Shown: positions 8,255 through 18,885 of the stretch, in pieces
Layout: each line of letters opens with the position of its first letter
How positions within the stretch are numbered: the first letter of the stretch is position 1
Assembly (NCBI GenBank): GCA_005046945.1
Contig: SUSS01000002.1
Location: 62,001-126,000, forward strand
Reading direction: 5' to 3'
From: Tissierella creatinini
GTDB taxonomy: Bacteria; Bacillota; Clostridia; Tissierellales; Tissierellaceae
Length of the DNA: 64,000 nt
The notes under the pieces: model-generated
Told to the model about the DNA's origin: nothing
The model's input: only the letters and a program-made list of their open reading frames with translations
Databases searched by the model: none
Program-made: the position numbers and the translations under genes

Positions 8255-8274
8255 CTCATGACTGAAGTCAAAAG
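8255..8274. repeat. Left-end hairpin of the tnpA/tnpB element
   Basis: An imperfect palindrome upstream of tnpA; on the minus strand it reads CTTTTGAC-TTCA-GTCATGAG. Core and tip match the hairpin at 4292-4311 of the IscB element. Confidence 0.75.
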
Positions 8275-8372
8275 AATGCGTGGCGATTTATTCAAAAAAA
8301 ACCATAGAGTAAGGAGAGAAAACAAGGGTATAAATATATAAAATTAGTAAAATCAAAATAAAGGGTGATTTG

Positions 8373-8876
8373 ATGAAAGAAATATTCGAAAGAAGAAGTA
8401 TCAGAAAATATATTGATAAGCCTGTAGATGATGAAGATATACAAAAACTATTAAGAGCTGGAATGTATGCTCCTTCTGCTGGGAATGAGCACCCTTGGCA
8501 TTTTGTTGTTGTTAAGAATAGAGAAACCCTGCATAAAATACCTGCATTTCATCCTTATACCTCAATGCTTAATGAAGCTCCACTTGCTATAGTTGTATGT
8601 GGAGATACCAGCAATTTAAAATATGATGGTATGTTTTGGATTCAAGATATTGCAGCATGTGTTCAAAATATATTATTAGAAGGACAACATTTAGGATTAG
8701 GAACCTGTTGGTGCGGAGTATATCCTAGAGAGGAATTGATTAAAGGGGTTTCTGAACTGTTAAATCTACCTGATCATATAAAACCCGTAGCTATTGTAGC
8801 AGTAGGACATCCAGCAGAAGAAAGGGAAGTAAAAGAAAGATATAAAGAAGATAGAGTACATTATGAATTATGGTAA
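8373..8876 (+). CDS. Nitroreductase-family FMN oxidoreductase
   Basis: 167 residues from the ATG at 8373, preceded by AAAGGGTGAT; a TTG one codon earlier is less likely. The N-terminal FMN-phosphate motif RRSIRKY, the PSAGNEHPWHFVVV segment and the GLGTCWCG segment are characteristic of the short nitroreductase/NADH-dehydrogenase-like subfamily common in anaerobes. Such proteins reduce nitro-compounds, flavins or quinones using NAD(P)H as dimers. The natural substrate is unknown. It has its own terminator at 8887-8922. Confidence 0.9.
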   Translation: MKEIFERRSIRKYIDKPVDDEDIQKLLRAGMYAPSAGNEHPWHFVVVKNRETLHKIPAFHPYTSMLNEAPLAIVVCGDTSNLKYDGMFWIQDIAACVQNILLEGQHLGLGTCWCGVYPREELIKGVSELLNLPDHIKPVAIVAVGHPAEEREVKERYKEDRVHYELW

Positions 8877-8886
8877 TACGATACAC

Positions 8887-8924
8887 AAACCCATTGATTA
8901 ATTTCTTGTCAGTGGGTTTTTTAA
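8887..8924 (+). terminator. Rho-independent terminator after nitroreductase gene
   Basis: The stem AAACCCATTGA pairs with TCAGTGGGTTT across an 11-base loop and is followed by a run of T. Confidence 0.85.
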
Positions 8925-8984
8925 TGGAAATCTAACCATTAATACTATATAATTAGATGGAAGAATAGTTAGGATGGTGGAGAA

Positions 8985-11216
8985 ATGGATTTTTTGGCAG
9001 GACTTAACGATAGGCAGAAAGAAGCGGTTCTTCATACAGAAGGACCTTTACTTATTATGGCGGGGGCAGGGAGCGGTAAGACTAGGGTAGTAACCCATAA
9101 AATAGCTTACCTTATTGAGGAGAAGAAAATTTATCCTGGAAATATACTAGCCATAACCTTTACTAATAAGGCTGCAGCGGAGATGAAGTCGAGGGTAAGT
9201 GAATTACTAAATATAGATGTAGATCATATGTGGATGGGGACCTTCCACTCTATTTGTGTGCGGATTTTGAGAAGGGATATAGATAAAATCGGTTATGACC
9301 GTAGCTTTACCATCTATGACCGAGATGATCAAAAGACCCTAGTAAAGGAATGTATTAAGGAATTAAATGTAGACAAGGATATGTACAAGGAAAATGCTCT
9401 TATTGCTAAGATAAGTGGATTGAAGGATGAAGGAACAGATCCTGATACCTTTATAAATCTGAATTACCAAGATTTTAGGGAAAGAAATATTGGGGAGATC
9501 TATGCTCTTTATCAAAAGAAGCTTAAACGAAATAATGCCTTGGACTTCGATGACCTTTTAATCAAAGCTGTAGACCTCTTAAGGGAGAATCCGGATATAC
9601 TTGATTATTATCAGAAAAGGTTTAAATATATCTTTGTAGATGAATATCAGGATACCAATAAGATACAGTATGCCTTGGTTAAGATGCTTTCTAAGCATCA
9701 TGGGAATATATGTGTGGTAGGCGATCAGTCTCAAAGTATCTATTCATGGAGAGGTGCTGATATCTCTAATATTAGAGATTTCGAGAAGGATTTTTCAGGT
9801 GCAAAGGTTATACTACTAGAGCAAAACTATAGGTCAACTCAAAAAATACTGAAAGTAGCCAATGAAGTAATTAAACATAATCATGAAGAAATATCAAAAA
9901 ATCTTTGGACTGACAATCAAGAAGGAGATACAGTATTCTATGAATCCTGTGATTATTCAGAGGAGGAAGCCTTCTTTGTAGCCAAGAAAATTCGTGAGTT
10001 CATGGATAAGGGCTATAGACCATCTGACTTTGCCATTCTCTATAGGACCAATGTCCAGTCAAGACCTTTTGAGGAGGCTTTCATGACTGAGCATCTACCA
10101 TATAAGATGGTAGGGGGCTTAAAGTTCTACGATCGTAAGGAGGTTAAGGACATAATTGCATATATTAAATTCGTCCAGAATCCAAACGACAATGTTTCTT
10201 TAAAGAGAATTATTAATACACCTAAGAGGGGAATCGGGGCCTCTACTATTGAAAGGATTGAAGACTTTGCCGGTCAGACTGATGATTCCATATATGGAGC
10301 TATCCTTTCCATGGAGCAAATACCTGGGTTAACGGCTAGAGCTAAGACTAGCCTTAAGCCATTTGTGGAATTGATGAATAGATTTATGGCAATGAAGGAA
10401 ATAATGGGTATTAAGGAATTTGTTGAAGAGGTTATCAATACATCGGGTTATATAGCCGAGCTTGAAAAAGAAGGAAGTATTGAAGCAAAGACTAGAATTG
10501 AAAATATCAAGGACTTTATATCCGTTGCCTTGGTCTTCGAGGAGAAGAATGAGGGGGCAGGTATGGAGGACTTTTTATCAACTATTTCTCTTATGTCAGA
10601 TGTGGACAAAACTGAGGATACGGACAATATGATTACATTGATGACGGTTCATAGTGCAAAAGGCTTGGAGTTTCCAGTAGTATTTTTAGTAGGTATGGAG
10701 GATGGGCTTTTTCCCATATCCAGATCCTTTGAAAACGACCAGGATATGGAGGAGGAAAGACGTCTTTGCTATGTAGCTGTAACAAGGGCTGAGAAACACC
10801 TTTTCATTACTAATGCAAAGAGAAGGACTATTTATGGAAATACAAACTATACTATGCCATCAAGATTCCTTGACGAAATGGGTGAAACCATAGAAAGACC
10901 TCTTCCTAAGAAGTTTATAAAAGAGTACTTTAGTGAAGATAACGAAGTTCCAAGAAAAAATAGGCCTGAGGAAAGGTTAGTTAATGTAATTGACTACGGT
11001 AAGCCTAATTTAAGTACACTTAAGCCTATGGTTAGGAATAAGGAAGAATTAAGCTTGGAGGTTGGAACTAAGGTCAAGCACAAGAAGTGGGGTCTTGGCA
11101 CAGTAGTTATGATAAAGAAAAGGGATGATGGAGAAAGGGAGATTACAATTGCTTTTGACAAGGAAGGACTTAAGAAGCTTGTAGAATCCATTGCCCCAAT
11201 AGAGGTAGTAGGTTAG
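8985..11216 (+). CDS. pcrA: ATP-dependent DNA helicase PcrA (UvrD/Rep family)
   Basis: 743-residue superfamily-1A 3'-5' helicase for repair and replication-conflict resolution. Visible motifs are Walker A GAGSGKT at 27-33, Walker B VDEYQDTN, motif III GDQSQSIYSWRGAD, motif IV LEQNYRS, and motif VI (CYVAVTRA). The C-terminus has the PcrA-type Tudor-like domain (EVGTKVKHKKWGLGTVV). A GGTGGAGAA site precedes the ATG. ligA follows 11 bases after the stop, and gatCAB comes next, the same order as in Bacillus (pcrA-ligA-gatCAB). Confidence 0.97.
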   Translation: MDFLAGLNDRQKEAVLHTEGPLLIMAGAGSGKTRVVTHKIAYLIEEKKIYPGNILAITFTNKAAAEMKSRVSELLNIDVDHMWMGTFHSICVRILRRDIDKIGYDRSFTIYDRDDQKTLVKECIKELNVDKDMYKENALIAKISGLKDEGTDPDTFINLNYQDFRERNIGEIYALYQKKLKRNNALDFDDLLIKAVDLLRENPDILDYYQKRFKYIFVDEYQDTNKIQYALVKMLSKHHGNICVVGDQSQSIYSWRGADISNIRDFEKDFSGAKVILLEQNYRSTQKILKVANEVIKHNHEEISKNLWTDNQEGDTVFYESCDYSEEEAFFVAKKIREFMDKGYRPSDFAILYRTNVQSRPFEEAFMTEHLPYKMVGGLKFYDRKEVKDIIAYIKFVQNPNDNVSLKRIINTPKRGIGASTIERIEDFAGQTDDSIYGAILSMEQIPGLTARAKTSLKPFVELMNRFMAMKEIMGIKEFVEEVINTSGYIAELEKEGSIEAKTRIENIKDFISVALVFEEKNEGAGMEDFLSTISLMSDVDKTEDTDNMITLMTVHSAKGLEFPVVFLVGMEDGLFPISRSFENDQDMEEERRLCYVAVTRAEKHLFITNAKRRTIYGNTNYTMPSRFLDEMGETIERPLPKKFIKEYFSEDNEVPRKNRPEERLVNVIDYGKPNLSTLKPMVRNKEELSLEVGTKVKHKKWGLGTVVMIKKRDDGEREITIAFDKEGLKKLVESIAPIEVVG

Positions 11217-11224
11217 GAGGTTAA

Positions 11225-13216
<1,992 letters not shown>

Positions 13217-13345
13217 CAATGAACAACGAACAACGAAAAAAATCCTGTCATTCCGAGCCTAGTTGAGGAATCTCCGGGTTAGACTTCGAAGGCTAGACCC
13301 CAATCACTGTTCCCTGTTCCCTATTCACTATTCACTGAATAAAAA
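13217..13345. repeat. Dispersed intergenic repeat block (GAACAACG type)
   Basis: The ligA-gatC gap starts with tandem GAACAACGAACAACG-like units and ends with CTGTTCCCTGTTCCCTATTC-like units that are roughly their reverse complements. The core holds TGTCATTCCGAG...GAGGAATCTC, similar to a short dispersed repeat seen in many bacterial genomes. A related block occurs at 20238-20360. No gene is visible here. Confidence 0.65.
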
Positions 13346-13357
13346 GGAGGTCTATAT

Positions 13358-13642
13358 ATGGTAACTAAAGAAGAGGTGCTCCATATTGCAGAAATAGCTA
13401 TGCTAAGTTTCTCTGAGGAGGAAGTTGATATATTTACTGAGAAATTTCAACAGGTTATCGACTTTGTAGATACAATTAAGGAAGTAAACACTGAAGATGT
13501 TGAACCAACATTTTCAATAAATGATGATACTCAAATGTTGAAGGATTATGAAGGTGATGAGGTGCTGACTCGAGAGGAAGTACTTCAAAATACAAAAGAC
13601 CATCAATATGGATACTTTAAAATCTTAAGAGTAGTAGAATAA
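13358..13642 (+). CDS. gatC: Asp/Glu-tRNA amidotransferase subunit C
   Basis: 94-residue small subunit that links GatA and GatB. GatCAB converts Asp-tRNA(Asn) and Glu-tRNA(Gln) to their amide forms. The sequence (VTKEEVLHIAEIAMLSFSEEEV...) is a standard GatC helix-rich protein with the acidic middle and the KILRVVE end. AAAGGAGG precedes the ATG. gatA follows 12 bases downstream. Confidence 0.93.
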   Translation: MVTKEEVLHIAEIAMLSFSEEEVDIFTEKFQQVIDFVDTIKEVNTEDVEPTFSINDDTQMLKDYEGDEVLTREEVLQNTKDHQYGYFKILRVVE

Positions 13643-13654
13643 GGGGTGAACTAA

Positions 13655-15106
13655 GTGGAAATAACCAATCTAAAAGCATGGGAAATGAAGGATAAGCTAT
13701 TTAATAAGGAGCTTTCTAGCAGGGAGATAATTGAAGCTCATTTAAAGAAGATAGAAGAAAAGGAGCCACAAATCAATGCATTTATAAGCTTGAATAAGGA
13801 CAATGCCTTAAAGGAAGCAAATAGAATAGATGAAAAGATTGCTAGAGGGGAAAGATTAGAGGTTTTAGCAGGACTTCCAGTTGGTATTAAGGATAATATA
13901 GTAACTAAGAACTTAAGGACAACATGTGCATCAAGGATGCTGGAGAATTTCATTCCTCCTTATGACGCTACAGTTATTGAAAATATAAAAAGAAAAGACG
14001 GTATAGTTATTGGAAAGACAAACTTAGATGAATTTGCAATGGGTGCTTCTACAGAGACATCTTATTTTGGTCCTACAAAAAATCCTGTAAATACAGGTGT
14101 AGTTCCGGGTGGATCCTCGGGGGGGTCTGCGGCAGCAGTAGCTGCCAATGAGGTTCCAATAGCCTTGGGTTCGGATACAGGTGGTTCAGTTAGACAACCT
14201 GCCTCCTATTGTGGTGTTGTAGGATTAAAGCCAACCTATGGTGTGGTTTCAAGATATGGAGTTGTGTCTATGGCCAATACCCTTGACCAGGTTGGGACCT
14301 TTGGTCGAGATGTTAGGGATGCAGTACTTATGTTAAATGCAGTTAAGGGCTATGATAGAAGGGATTCTACTTCTTCTAAGAAGGTGATTCCGGACTTCTT
14401 AATAGATAAAGATAATTACAATGATTTAAAATATCTAAAGGATATTAAGGTGGCACTTCCCAAGGAATATGTGGAATTAAAATCATCTAACAAGGATATC
14501 CAAGATTTATTCGAGAAATCCGTGAAGATATTTGAAGATAATGGCGCAAAGATTGAATATATATCCCTCCCACATTTAAAATACGCCCTTGAAACATATT
14601 ATATAATCATGACTTCTGAAGTTAGCTCCAATTTAGCTAGATTTGATGGTATTAGATATGGTCATAGGGCAGAAAAATATGATACCATAACTGAACTTTA
14701 TACTAATTCAAGAACTGAAGGCTTTGGGGAAGAAGTAAAAAGAAGAATTATGACCGGAACTTATTCCCTAAGCGCAGGATATGCCGAAGAGCATTATAAG
14801 AAGGCCCTTAAGGTAAGAACCCTTATAAAAGAAGACTATGATAGAGCATTTGCTAATCATGATGTAATTTTATCATTGGTTTCACCTATACTTCCTTTTG
14901 GATTCGATTCCATGATTAAGGATCCGGTAGAGATGTATAAGGCTGACCTCTATACAGTCCCAATAAATGTTGCAGGTCTTTGCTCTATTTCCCTTCCAAT
15001 GGGAAGAGTTGATGGCCTTCCTGTAGGATTACAGATTACAGGGGACAGATTTATGGAGGAAAAAATCATCAAGGCAGCATTAGGTTATGAAAGGGCGGTG
15101 TTATAA
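13655..15106 (+). CDS. gatA: Asp/Glu-tRNA amidotransferase subunit A
   Basis: 483-residue amidase-signature enzyme that hydrolyses glutamine and channels ammonia to GatB. The Ser-cisSer-Lys triad is visible: Lys79 in GIKDN, Ser154 in PGGSSGGSAA and nucleophile Ser178 in DTGGSVRQPA. The start is GTG at 13655 with a GGGGTGA site. The stop overlaps the gatB start by one base (TAATG), indicating coupled translation. Confidence 0.96.
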   Translation: MEITNLKAWEMKDKLFNKELSSREIIEAHLKKIEEKEPQINAFISLNKDNALKEANRIDEKIARGERLEVLAGLPVGIKDNIVTKNLRTTCASRMLENFIPPYDATVIENIKRKDGIVIGKTNLDEFAMGASTETSYFGPTKNPVNTGVVPGGSSGGSAAAVAANEVPIALGSDTGGSVRQPASYCGVVGLKPTYGVVSRYGVVSMANTLDQVGTFGRDVRDAVLMLNAVKGYDRRDSTSSKKVIPDFLIDKDNYNDLKYLKDIKVALPKEYVELKSSNKDIQDLFEKSVKIFEDNGAKIEYISLPHLKYALETYYIIMTSEVSSNLARFDGIRYGHRAEKYDTITELYTNSRTEGFGEEVKRRIMTGTYSLSAGYAEEHYKKALKVRTLIKEDYDRAFANHDVILSLVSPILPFGFDSMIKDPVEMYKADLYTVPINVAGLCSISLPMGRVDGLPVGLQITGDRFMEEKIIKAALGYERAVL

Positions 15107-16536
15107 TGGCTTTTAAGACTATAGTAGGTTTGGAAATACACGTTGAACTATCAACTAAACATAAGATGTTTTGTAATTGTCCTAATGAATATGGAGCAGA
15201 AGCCAATACTCAAACTTGCCCTATATGTTTAGGTCTTCCGGGAGCACTTCCGGTTGTGGACAAAGAAGCCGTTGAATATGCCATCAGAGCCGGTATTGCA
15301 TTTAATTGTGAGATATCAAATGTTATCAGAATGGACAGGAAGAACTATTTCTATCCTGATTTAACTAAGGGATATCAAATATCCCAAGCTGACCTTCCAC
15401 TATGTGATGGAGGATATGTTGAAATCGAGCTTGAAGAAGGTACAAAGAAGATTAGCTTAAATAGAATTCACATTGAAGAGGATACAGGCAAGCAGACTCA
15501 CACAGATGAGGGCCTTTCCCTATTGGATTTCAATAGATGTGGAGTTCCTCTTATTGAAATAGTATCTAACCCTGATATGAATTCAGCTGAGGAAGCTAGG
15601 CTCTTTTTAGATAATTTAAAAGACACCTTGAAATATATAGGAGTTTCCGATGTTAGAATGGAGGAAGGGTCCTTAAGATGCGATGTAAATATCAATATTG
15701 TAGATAAGGAAAGAGGACTAAAGTCCAATATTTCTGAGATTAAAAACCTAAATTCCTTTAAGGCTGTTGTAAAGGCTATAGAATTTGAAGAGAAAAGACA
15801 TAAAGACCTCCTTGAAGCAGGAGATAATTCTGAGAAGGAAACTAGAAGGTGGGATGAAACTAAGGGTGAAACAGTCCTTATGAGAAAGAAATTTGGGGCT
15901 TCAGATTATAGATTTGCCTTTGATGGCGATATCCCTCCAGTTGATGTTTCTGATGAATGGATTGAAGAGATTAGAAAATCTTTGCCTGAGCTGCCACATC
16001 ATAAGAAGGAAAGATTTATGAATAGCTATGGATTATCCTCTTATGATGCAGGAGTTCTTACCCAATCTAAAGAGCTATCCTTATTCTTCGAAGAAATTTT
16101 AAAATATATAGATGATCCTAACCTTGTTTCTAACTGGATAATGGGGGATGTACTAAGAAGGTTGAAGGAAAATGAACAGGAAATTGAAGACATTAAAATT
16201 GCCTCGAAGGATTTAGCGGATTTAATAATCTTGGTTAGAGATGGGAAGATTAACAACAATACAGGTAAGAAAGTTCTAAGGGAGATGTTCGATACAGGAA
16301 AGACCCCTGATCTAATAGTAAAGGAACAAGGCTTAGTGCAAATCAGCGATGAGGGTGCACTAAGTGGTATTATTGAAGAGGTCCTTAATAACAATGAACA
16401 GTCCATTATAGATTTTAAGAACGGCAAGGATAGAGCCATAGGCTTCCTTGTAGGGCAAATTATGAAGGCTTCAAAGGGCAAGGCAAATCCTCAGGTTGTA
16501 AATAAATTGCTTATGGAAGAGATTAATAAGCGCTAG
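15106..16536 (+). CDS. gatB: Asp/Glu-tRNA amidotransferase subunit B
   Basis: 476-residue subunit that binds the misacylated tRNA, phosphorylates its carboxylate and adds ammonia. The conserved N-terminus (VGLEIHVEL), the zinc-binding cysteines (CNCPN...TCPIC) and the YqeY-like C-terminal tail domain are present. It is the last gene of the cluster and is followed by a terminator at 16558-16590. Presence of GatCAB suggests that Asn-tRNA and/or Gln-tRNA are made by transamidation. Confidence 0.96.
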   Translation: MAFKTIVGLEIHVELSTKHKMFCNCPNEYGAEANTQTCPICLGLPGALPVVDKEAVEYAIRAGIAFNCEISNVIRMDRKNYFYPDLTKGYQISQADLPLCDGGYVEIELEEGTKKISLNRIHIEEDTGKQTHTDEGLSLLDFNRCGVPLIEIVSNPDMNSAEEARLFLDNLKDTLKYIGVSDVRMEEGSLRCDVNINIVDKERGLKSNISEIKNLNSFKAVVKAIEFEEKRHKDLLEAGDNSEKETRRWDETKGETVLMRKKFGASDYRFAFDGDIPPVDVSDEWIEEIRKSLPELPHHKKERFMNSYGLSSYDAGVLTQSKELSLFFEEILKYIDDPNLVSNWIMGDVLRRLKENEQEIEDIKIASKDLADLIILVRDGKINNNTGKKVLREMFDTGKTPDLIVKEQGLVQISDEGALSGIIEEVLNNNEQSIIDFKNGKDRAIGFLVGQIMKASKGKANPQVVNKLLMEEINKR

Positions 16537-16557
16537 TAGGTAAATCTTAAATAAACT

Positions 16558-16591
16558 AAAAATCCTCAGAAAATCAACTGAGGATTTTTAG
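16558..16591 (+). terminator. Terminator after gatB
   Basis: The stem AAAAATCCTCAG pairs with CTGAGGATTTTT across an 8-base loop. It lies between convergent genes and can work in both directions. Confidence 0.85.
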
Positions 16592-16598
16592 CAATATT

Positions 16599-16763
16599 TT
16601 AATGAATAGGTGAAGGTGTGATTACATTGTTCAATGTGCTCTTCTTATCCTTATCAGTAAAATAAGGACAGTCTTTAATAGGAGTGCTTGATGGAGGTGT
16701 TACTTCGTTTAATGTACATAGGCCATCATTTTCATGAAAACACTTTTCTGAGCATTGTATCAT
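16599..16763 (-). CDS. Small cysteine-containing protein of unknown function
   Basis: 54 residues, MIQCSEKCFHENDGLC... with Cys4, Cys8, Cys16 and Cys32, encoded on the minus strand with an AGGAGG site before the ATG. The CxxxC-x7-C pattern and a later (K/D)DCPYF resemble short Cys-rich proteins found widely in Clostridia, some mis-annotated as hydroxymyristoyl-ACP dehydratase. It may bind a metal. Function unknown. It is convergent with gatB and divergent from the AIR-synthase-like gene. Confidence 0.75.
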   Translation of the reverse strand: MIQCSEKCFHENDGLCTLNEVTPPSSTPIKDCPYFTDKDKKSTLNNVITPSPIH

Positions 16764-16892
16764 AAATTACCTCCTAATTTAGTAATGTTTTTATTTTGTC
16801 CAATATAAAAAAAAATATCCTGAAAATAAAGCTTGAAAGGCTTGAAAAATCTGGAAATTTTGTCGTTTTTTAAAAATGAAATGGGGGATTAT

Positions 16893-17888
16893 ATGGAAAT
16901 AGGAAAAGTACCAAATGAGGTCTTAGAAAAAATAGTTTTTTCGACTATAAAATATAAGCGTAAGGAAGTCCTCGTAAGTTCGGCAATTGGTGAGGACAAT
17001 GGGATTATTGATTTTGGTGAAGATGTTTGTGTAGTCAGTACTGACCCAATTACAGGAGCTACAAAGGATATTGGAAGCCTCTCTATTCATATATCCTGCA
17101 ATGACGTAAGTACAAGTGGAGCTGAGCCTATAGCGGTTTTACTAACAATTCTATGTCCTCCTAAAACTACAGAAGAAGAGCTTCAGCAAATAATGGAGGA
17201 TGCCTCATTGGCAGCTGCCGAATTAAATGTTGAGATTATGGGTGGGCATACGGAAGTAACAGATGCAGTAAATAAGGTTGTTATAAGTACCACAGTTATC
17301 GGAATGCAAAAGAAGGATAAATTGCCGGACCATGCTAGCATAAAAGCAGGAGACAAGGTAGCAATAACAAAATATATCGGGATAGAAGGTTCTTCTATTA
17401 TTGCTAAGGAGCTTGAAAAACAGTTGAGTGAAATCTTAGGCCCTGATAAGGTATCCCAAGCTAAATCATTGGATAAGTATTTAAGTGTAGTCAAGGAAGG
17501 AATAATAGCCGGAAAATATAAGGCAAAATATATGCATGATATAACAGAGGGTGGAGTTTATGGAGCCCTATGGGAAGCATCCATAGCTACAAAAAAAGGG
17601 ATATTGATTCATGAGGATAAAATCCCAATTCTGGATATAACCAAGGACATTTGTCAATTGTTAAAGATTGACCCATATAGGCTAATATCAAGCGGAAGTA
17701 TGGTTATAATAATTGGGGATGAGGATTTTAATAGGCTAAGTACTGATTTAAAAGCAAATGGAATTAATATTACTGCGATTGGTGAAATAACTGAAAATGG
17801 GGTATATTATGTAAGGAATGAGGCTAAATATGAAATTCTTCCACCAGGCAGCGATGAATTATATAGAGCACTTAGTAATTTTTCTTGA
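16893..17888 (+). CDS. AIR synthase-related protein (PurM/HypE/SelD-like fold)
   Basis: 331 residues from the ATG at 16893, which has a GGGGGAT site; the longer frame from 16833 (TTG) lacks one. The N-terminal half has the PurM-like ATP-binding pattern (VVSTDPITG..., ISCNDVSTSGAEP, IMGGHTEVT) and the C-terminal half has MHDITEGGVYGALWE. That is the superfamily shared by PurM, HypE, SelD and ThiL. It lacks the C-terminal Cys of HypE and an N-terminal Cys/Sec motif of SelD, so it is neither. The reaction is unknown; such stand-alone proteins are common in Clostridia. Its stop overlaps the promoter of the purine riboswitch transcript. Confidence 0.82.
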   Translation: MEIGKVPNEVLEKIVFSTIKYKRKEVLVSSAIGEDNGIIDFGEDVCVVSTDPITGATKDIGSLSIHISCNDVSTSGAEPIAVLLTILCPPKTTEEELQQIMEDASLAAAELNVEIMGGHTEVTDAVNKVVISTTVIGMQKKDKLPDHASIKAGDKVAITKYIGIEGSSIIAKELEKQLSEILGPDKVSQAKSLDKYLSVVKEGIIAGKYKAKYMHDITEGGVYGALWEASIATKKGILIHEDKIPILDITKDICQLLKIDPYRLISSGSMVIIIGDEDFNRLSTDLKANGINITAIGEITENGVYYVRNEAKYEILPPGSDELYRALSNFS

Positions 17889-17913
17889 CAGCAAAATTAT
17901 GAACTGGTAATAT
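17885..17913 (+). promoter_or_regulatory. Sigma-A promoter of the riboswitch-purC-purF transcript
   Basis: TTGACA at 17885-17890 and TAATAT at 17908-17913 are separated by 17 bases. The -35 box overlaps the stop codon of the upstream gene. Transcription would start just before the purine aptamer. Confidence 0.75.
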
Positions 17914-17936
17914 ATCTATGTCAAGATGAATAAATG

Positions 17937-18006
17937 CTCATATAAGTTCCATAATTTTATGGTTGGAACGTCTCTATCAAATGACCTCAATCATTTGAAC
18001 TATGAG
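17937..18006 (+). promoter_or_regulatory. Purine (guanine-type) riboswitch aptamer
   Basis: P1 pairs CTCAT with ATGAG. ATAA follows P1. P2 pairs GTTCCA with TGGAAC around an ATAATTTTATGG-type loop. J2/3 reads GTCTCTATC and P3 pairs AAATGA with TCATTT. J3/1 reads GAACTAT, with the C that specifies guanine rather than adenine. All conserved positions of the family are recognisable. Confidence 0.85.
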
Positions 18007-18011
18007 CGAAA

Positions 18012-18108
18012 GTGTACCTAGGGTTCCGAAGGAAATGTCCTTGCTGGTCCAAGCGGTACAAGTACGTTAGTATTACACCGAAGGGATAAAAGCCCAGTCG
18101 GGTAGGTT
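18012..18108 (+). promoter_or_regulatory. ykkC-family riboswitch, PRPP subtype
   Basis: The ykkC core CTAGGGTTCCG, GGTCCAAG, ACACCGAAGGGATAAAAGCCC is present 6 bases after the purine aptamer. The ykkC scaffold has guanidine, ppGpp and PRPP subtypes; placement next to a guanine aptamer and before purine genes points to PRPP. Known guanine-PRPP tandems act as a two-input switch: PRPP favours expression and guanine opposes it. Confidence 0.82.
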
Positions 18109-18142
18109 TCGCTTCCTACCCTGCTGGGCATTGTTTATTTTT
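18091..18142 (+). terminator. Riboswitch expression-platform terminator
   Basis: A long hairpin, GCCCAG...CTGGGC with the inner stem GGGTAGG/CCTACCC, is followed by TTGTTTATTTTT. Its 5' arm overlaps the conserved AAAGCCC of the ykkC aptamer, so PRPP binding and termination are mutually exclusive. Confidence 0.85.
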
Positions 18143-18176
18143 GAAGAATCCAAAACAAAAAAGGAGATTTGAAAAA

Positions 18177-18860
18177 ATGAAATTAACTTACCAAGGAAAA
18201 ACTAAGGATGTTTATGCACTAGAAGATGGAAACTATTTGTTGAAGTTTAAAGATGATGTAACAGGAACAGATGGTGTGTTTGATCCAGGTGCTAATACAG
18301 TAGGCTTGACAATTGAAGGCGTTGGTAAGGCTGGGTTAAGACTTACAAAGTTCTTCTATGAGAAGCTAAACAGCATGGGGATTCCAACTCACTATGTTGA
18401 TGCAGATATTGAAAATTCAACTATGACTGTACTTCCTGCTACCTTGTTTGGTCAGGGGGTTGAAGTAATCTGCCGTTACAGGGCAGTTGGAAGCTTTTTA
18501 AAAAGATATGGCAGATATATAAGTGAAGGACACCCTCTTGATGCTTATGTAGAGGTAACTCTAAAGGATGATAATAGAAACGATCCTCTTATTACTGATG
18601 AAGCTTTAGAAATGCTTGGTATTATGACTAAAGAGGAATACAAAACATTATCTGATCTTACAAAGAAAATAGGCTGCGTTGTTAAGGATGAGCTATCTAA
18701 AAAGGGTCTTGAACTTTATGATATTAAATTTGAATTTGGGAGAATCGGAGAAGATCAACATATTGCGCTTATAGATGAAATCTCCGGTGGAAACATGAGA
18801 GCATATAAGGGCGAAGAATATATTGAGCCTTTAAAGTTAGAGCAAATAATGTTAGGTTAA
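18177..18860 (+). CDS. purC: SAICAR synthetase-like protein PurC
   Basis: 227 residues from the ATG at 18177, with AAGGAGAT upstream. PurC joins aspartate to CAIR in purine synthesis. The N-terminal GKTKDVYAL, the central VICRYRAVGSFLKRYG, the DDNRNDPLI segment and the C-terminal IKFEFGR...LIDEISGGNMR match the family. The segment after the first strand (TGTDGVFDPGANTVGLTIEG) differs from the usual DDITAFNG-type sequence, so this is a distinct clostridial branch. It is followed by a divergent purF gene only; no other purine pathway gene is in the window. Confidence 0.87.
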   Translation: MKLTYQGKTKDVYALEDGNYLLKFKDDVTGTDGVFDPGANTVGLTIEGVGKAGLRLTKFFYEKLNSMGIPTHYVDADIENSTMTVLPATLFGQGVEVICRYRAVGSFLKRYGRYISEGHPLDAYVEVTLKDDNRNDPLITDEALEMLGIMTKEEYKTLSDLTKKIGCVVKDELSKKGLELYDIKFEFGRIGEDQHIALIDEISGGNMRAYKGEEYIEPLKLEQIMLG

Positions 18861-18885
18861 TAATACCTATTAAGGAGGAATCACT

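Larger units (their letters stand above)
6490..8278 (-). mobile_element. Complete IS200/IS605-family element (tnpA and tnpB)
   Basis: It carries a Y1 transposase gene followed after 15 bases by tnpB on the same strand, with matching subterminal hairpins outside (8255-8274 on the left, 6494-6513 on the right). Both genes keep their catalytic residues, so the element appears functional. It sits between the nicotinamidase-like gene and a nitroreductase gene. Confidence 0.9.

Noticed and set aside
16893..17888. AIR-synthase-like protein as SelD (selenophosphate synthetase), which would support Sec use
   Set aside because: The SelD N-terminal Cys/Sec-Lys motif and Gly-rich loop are absent; the protein is only a member of the wider PurM/HypE-like superfamily.
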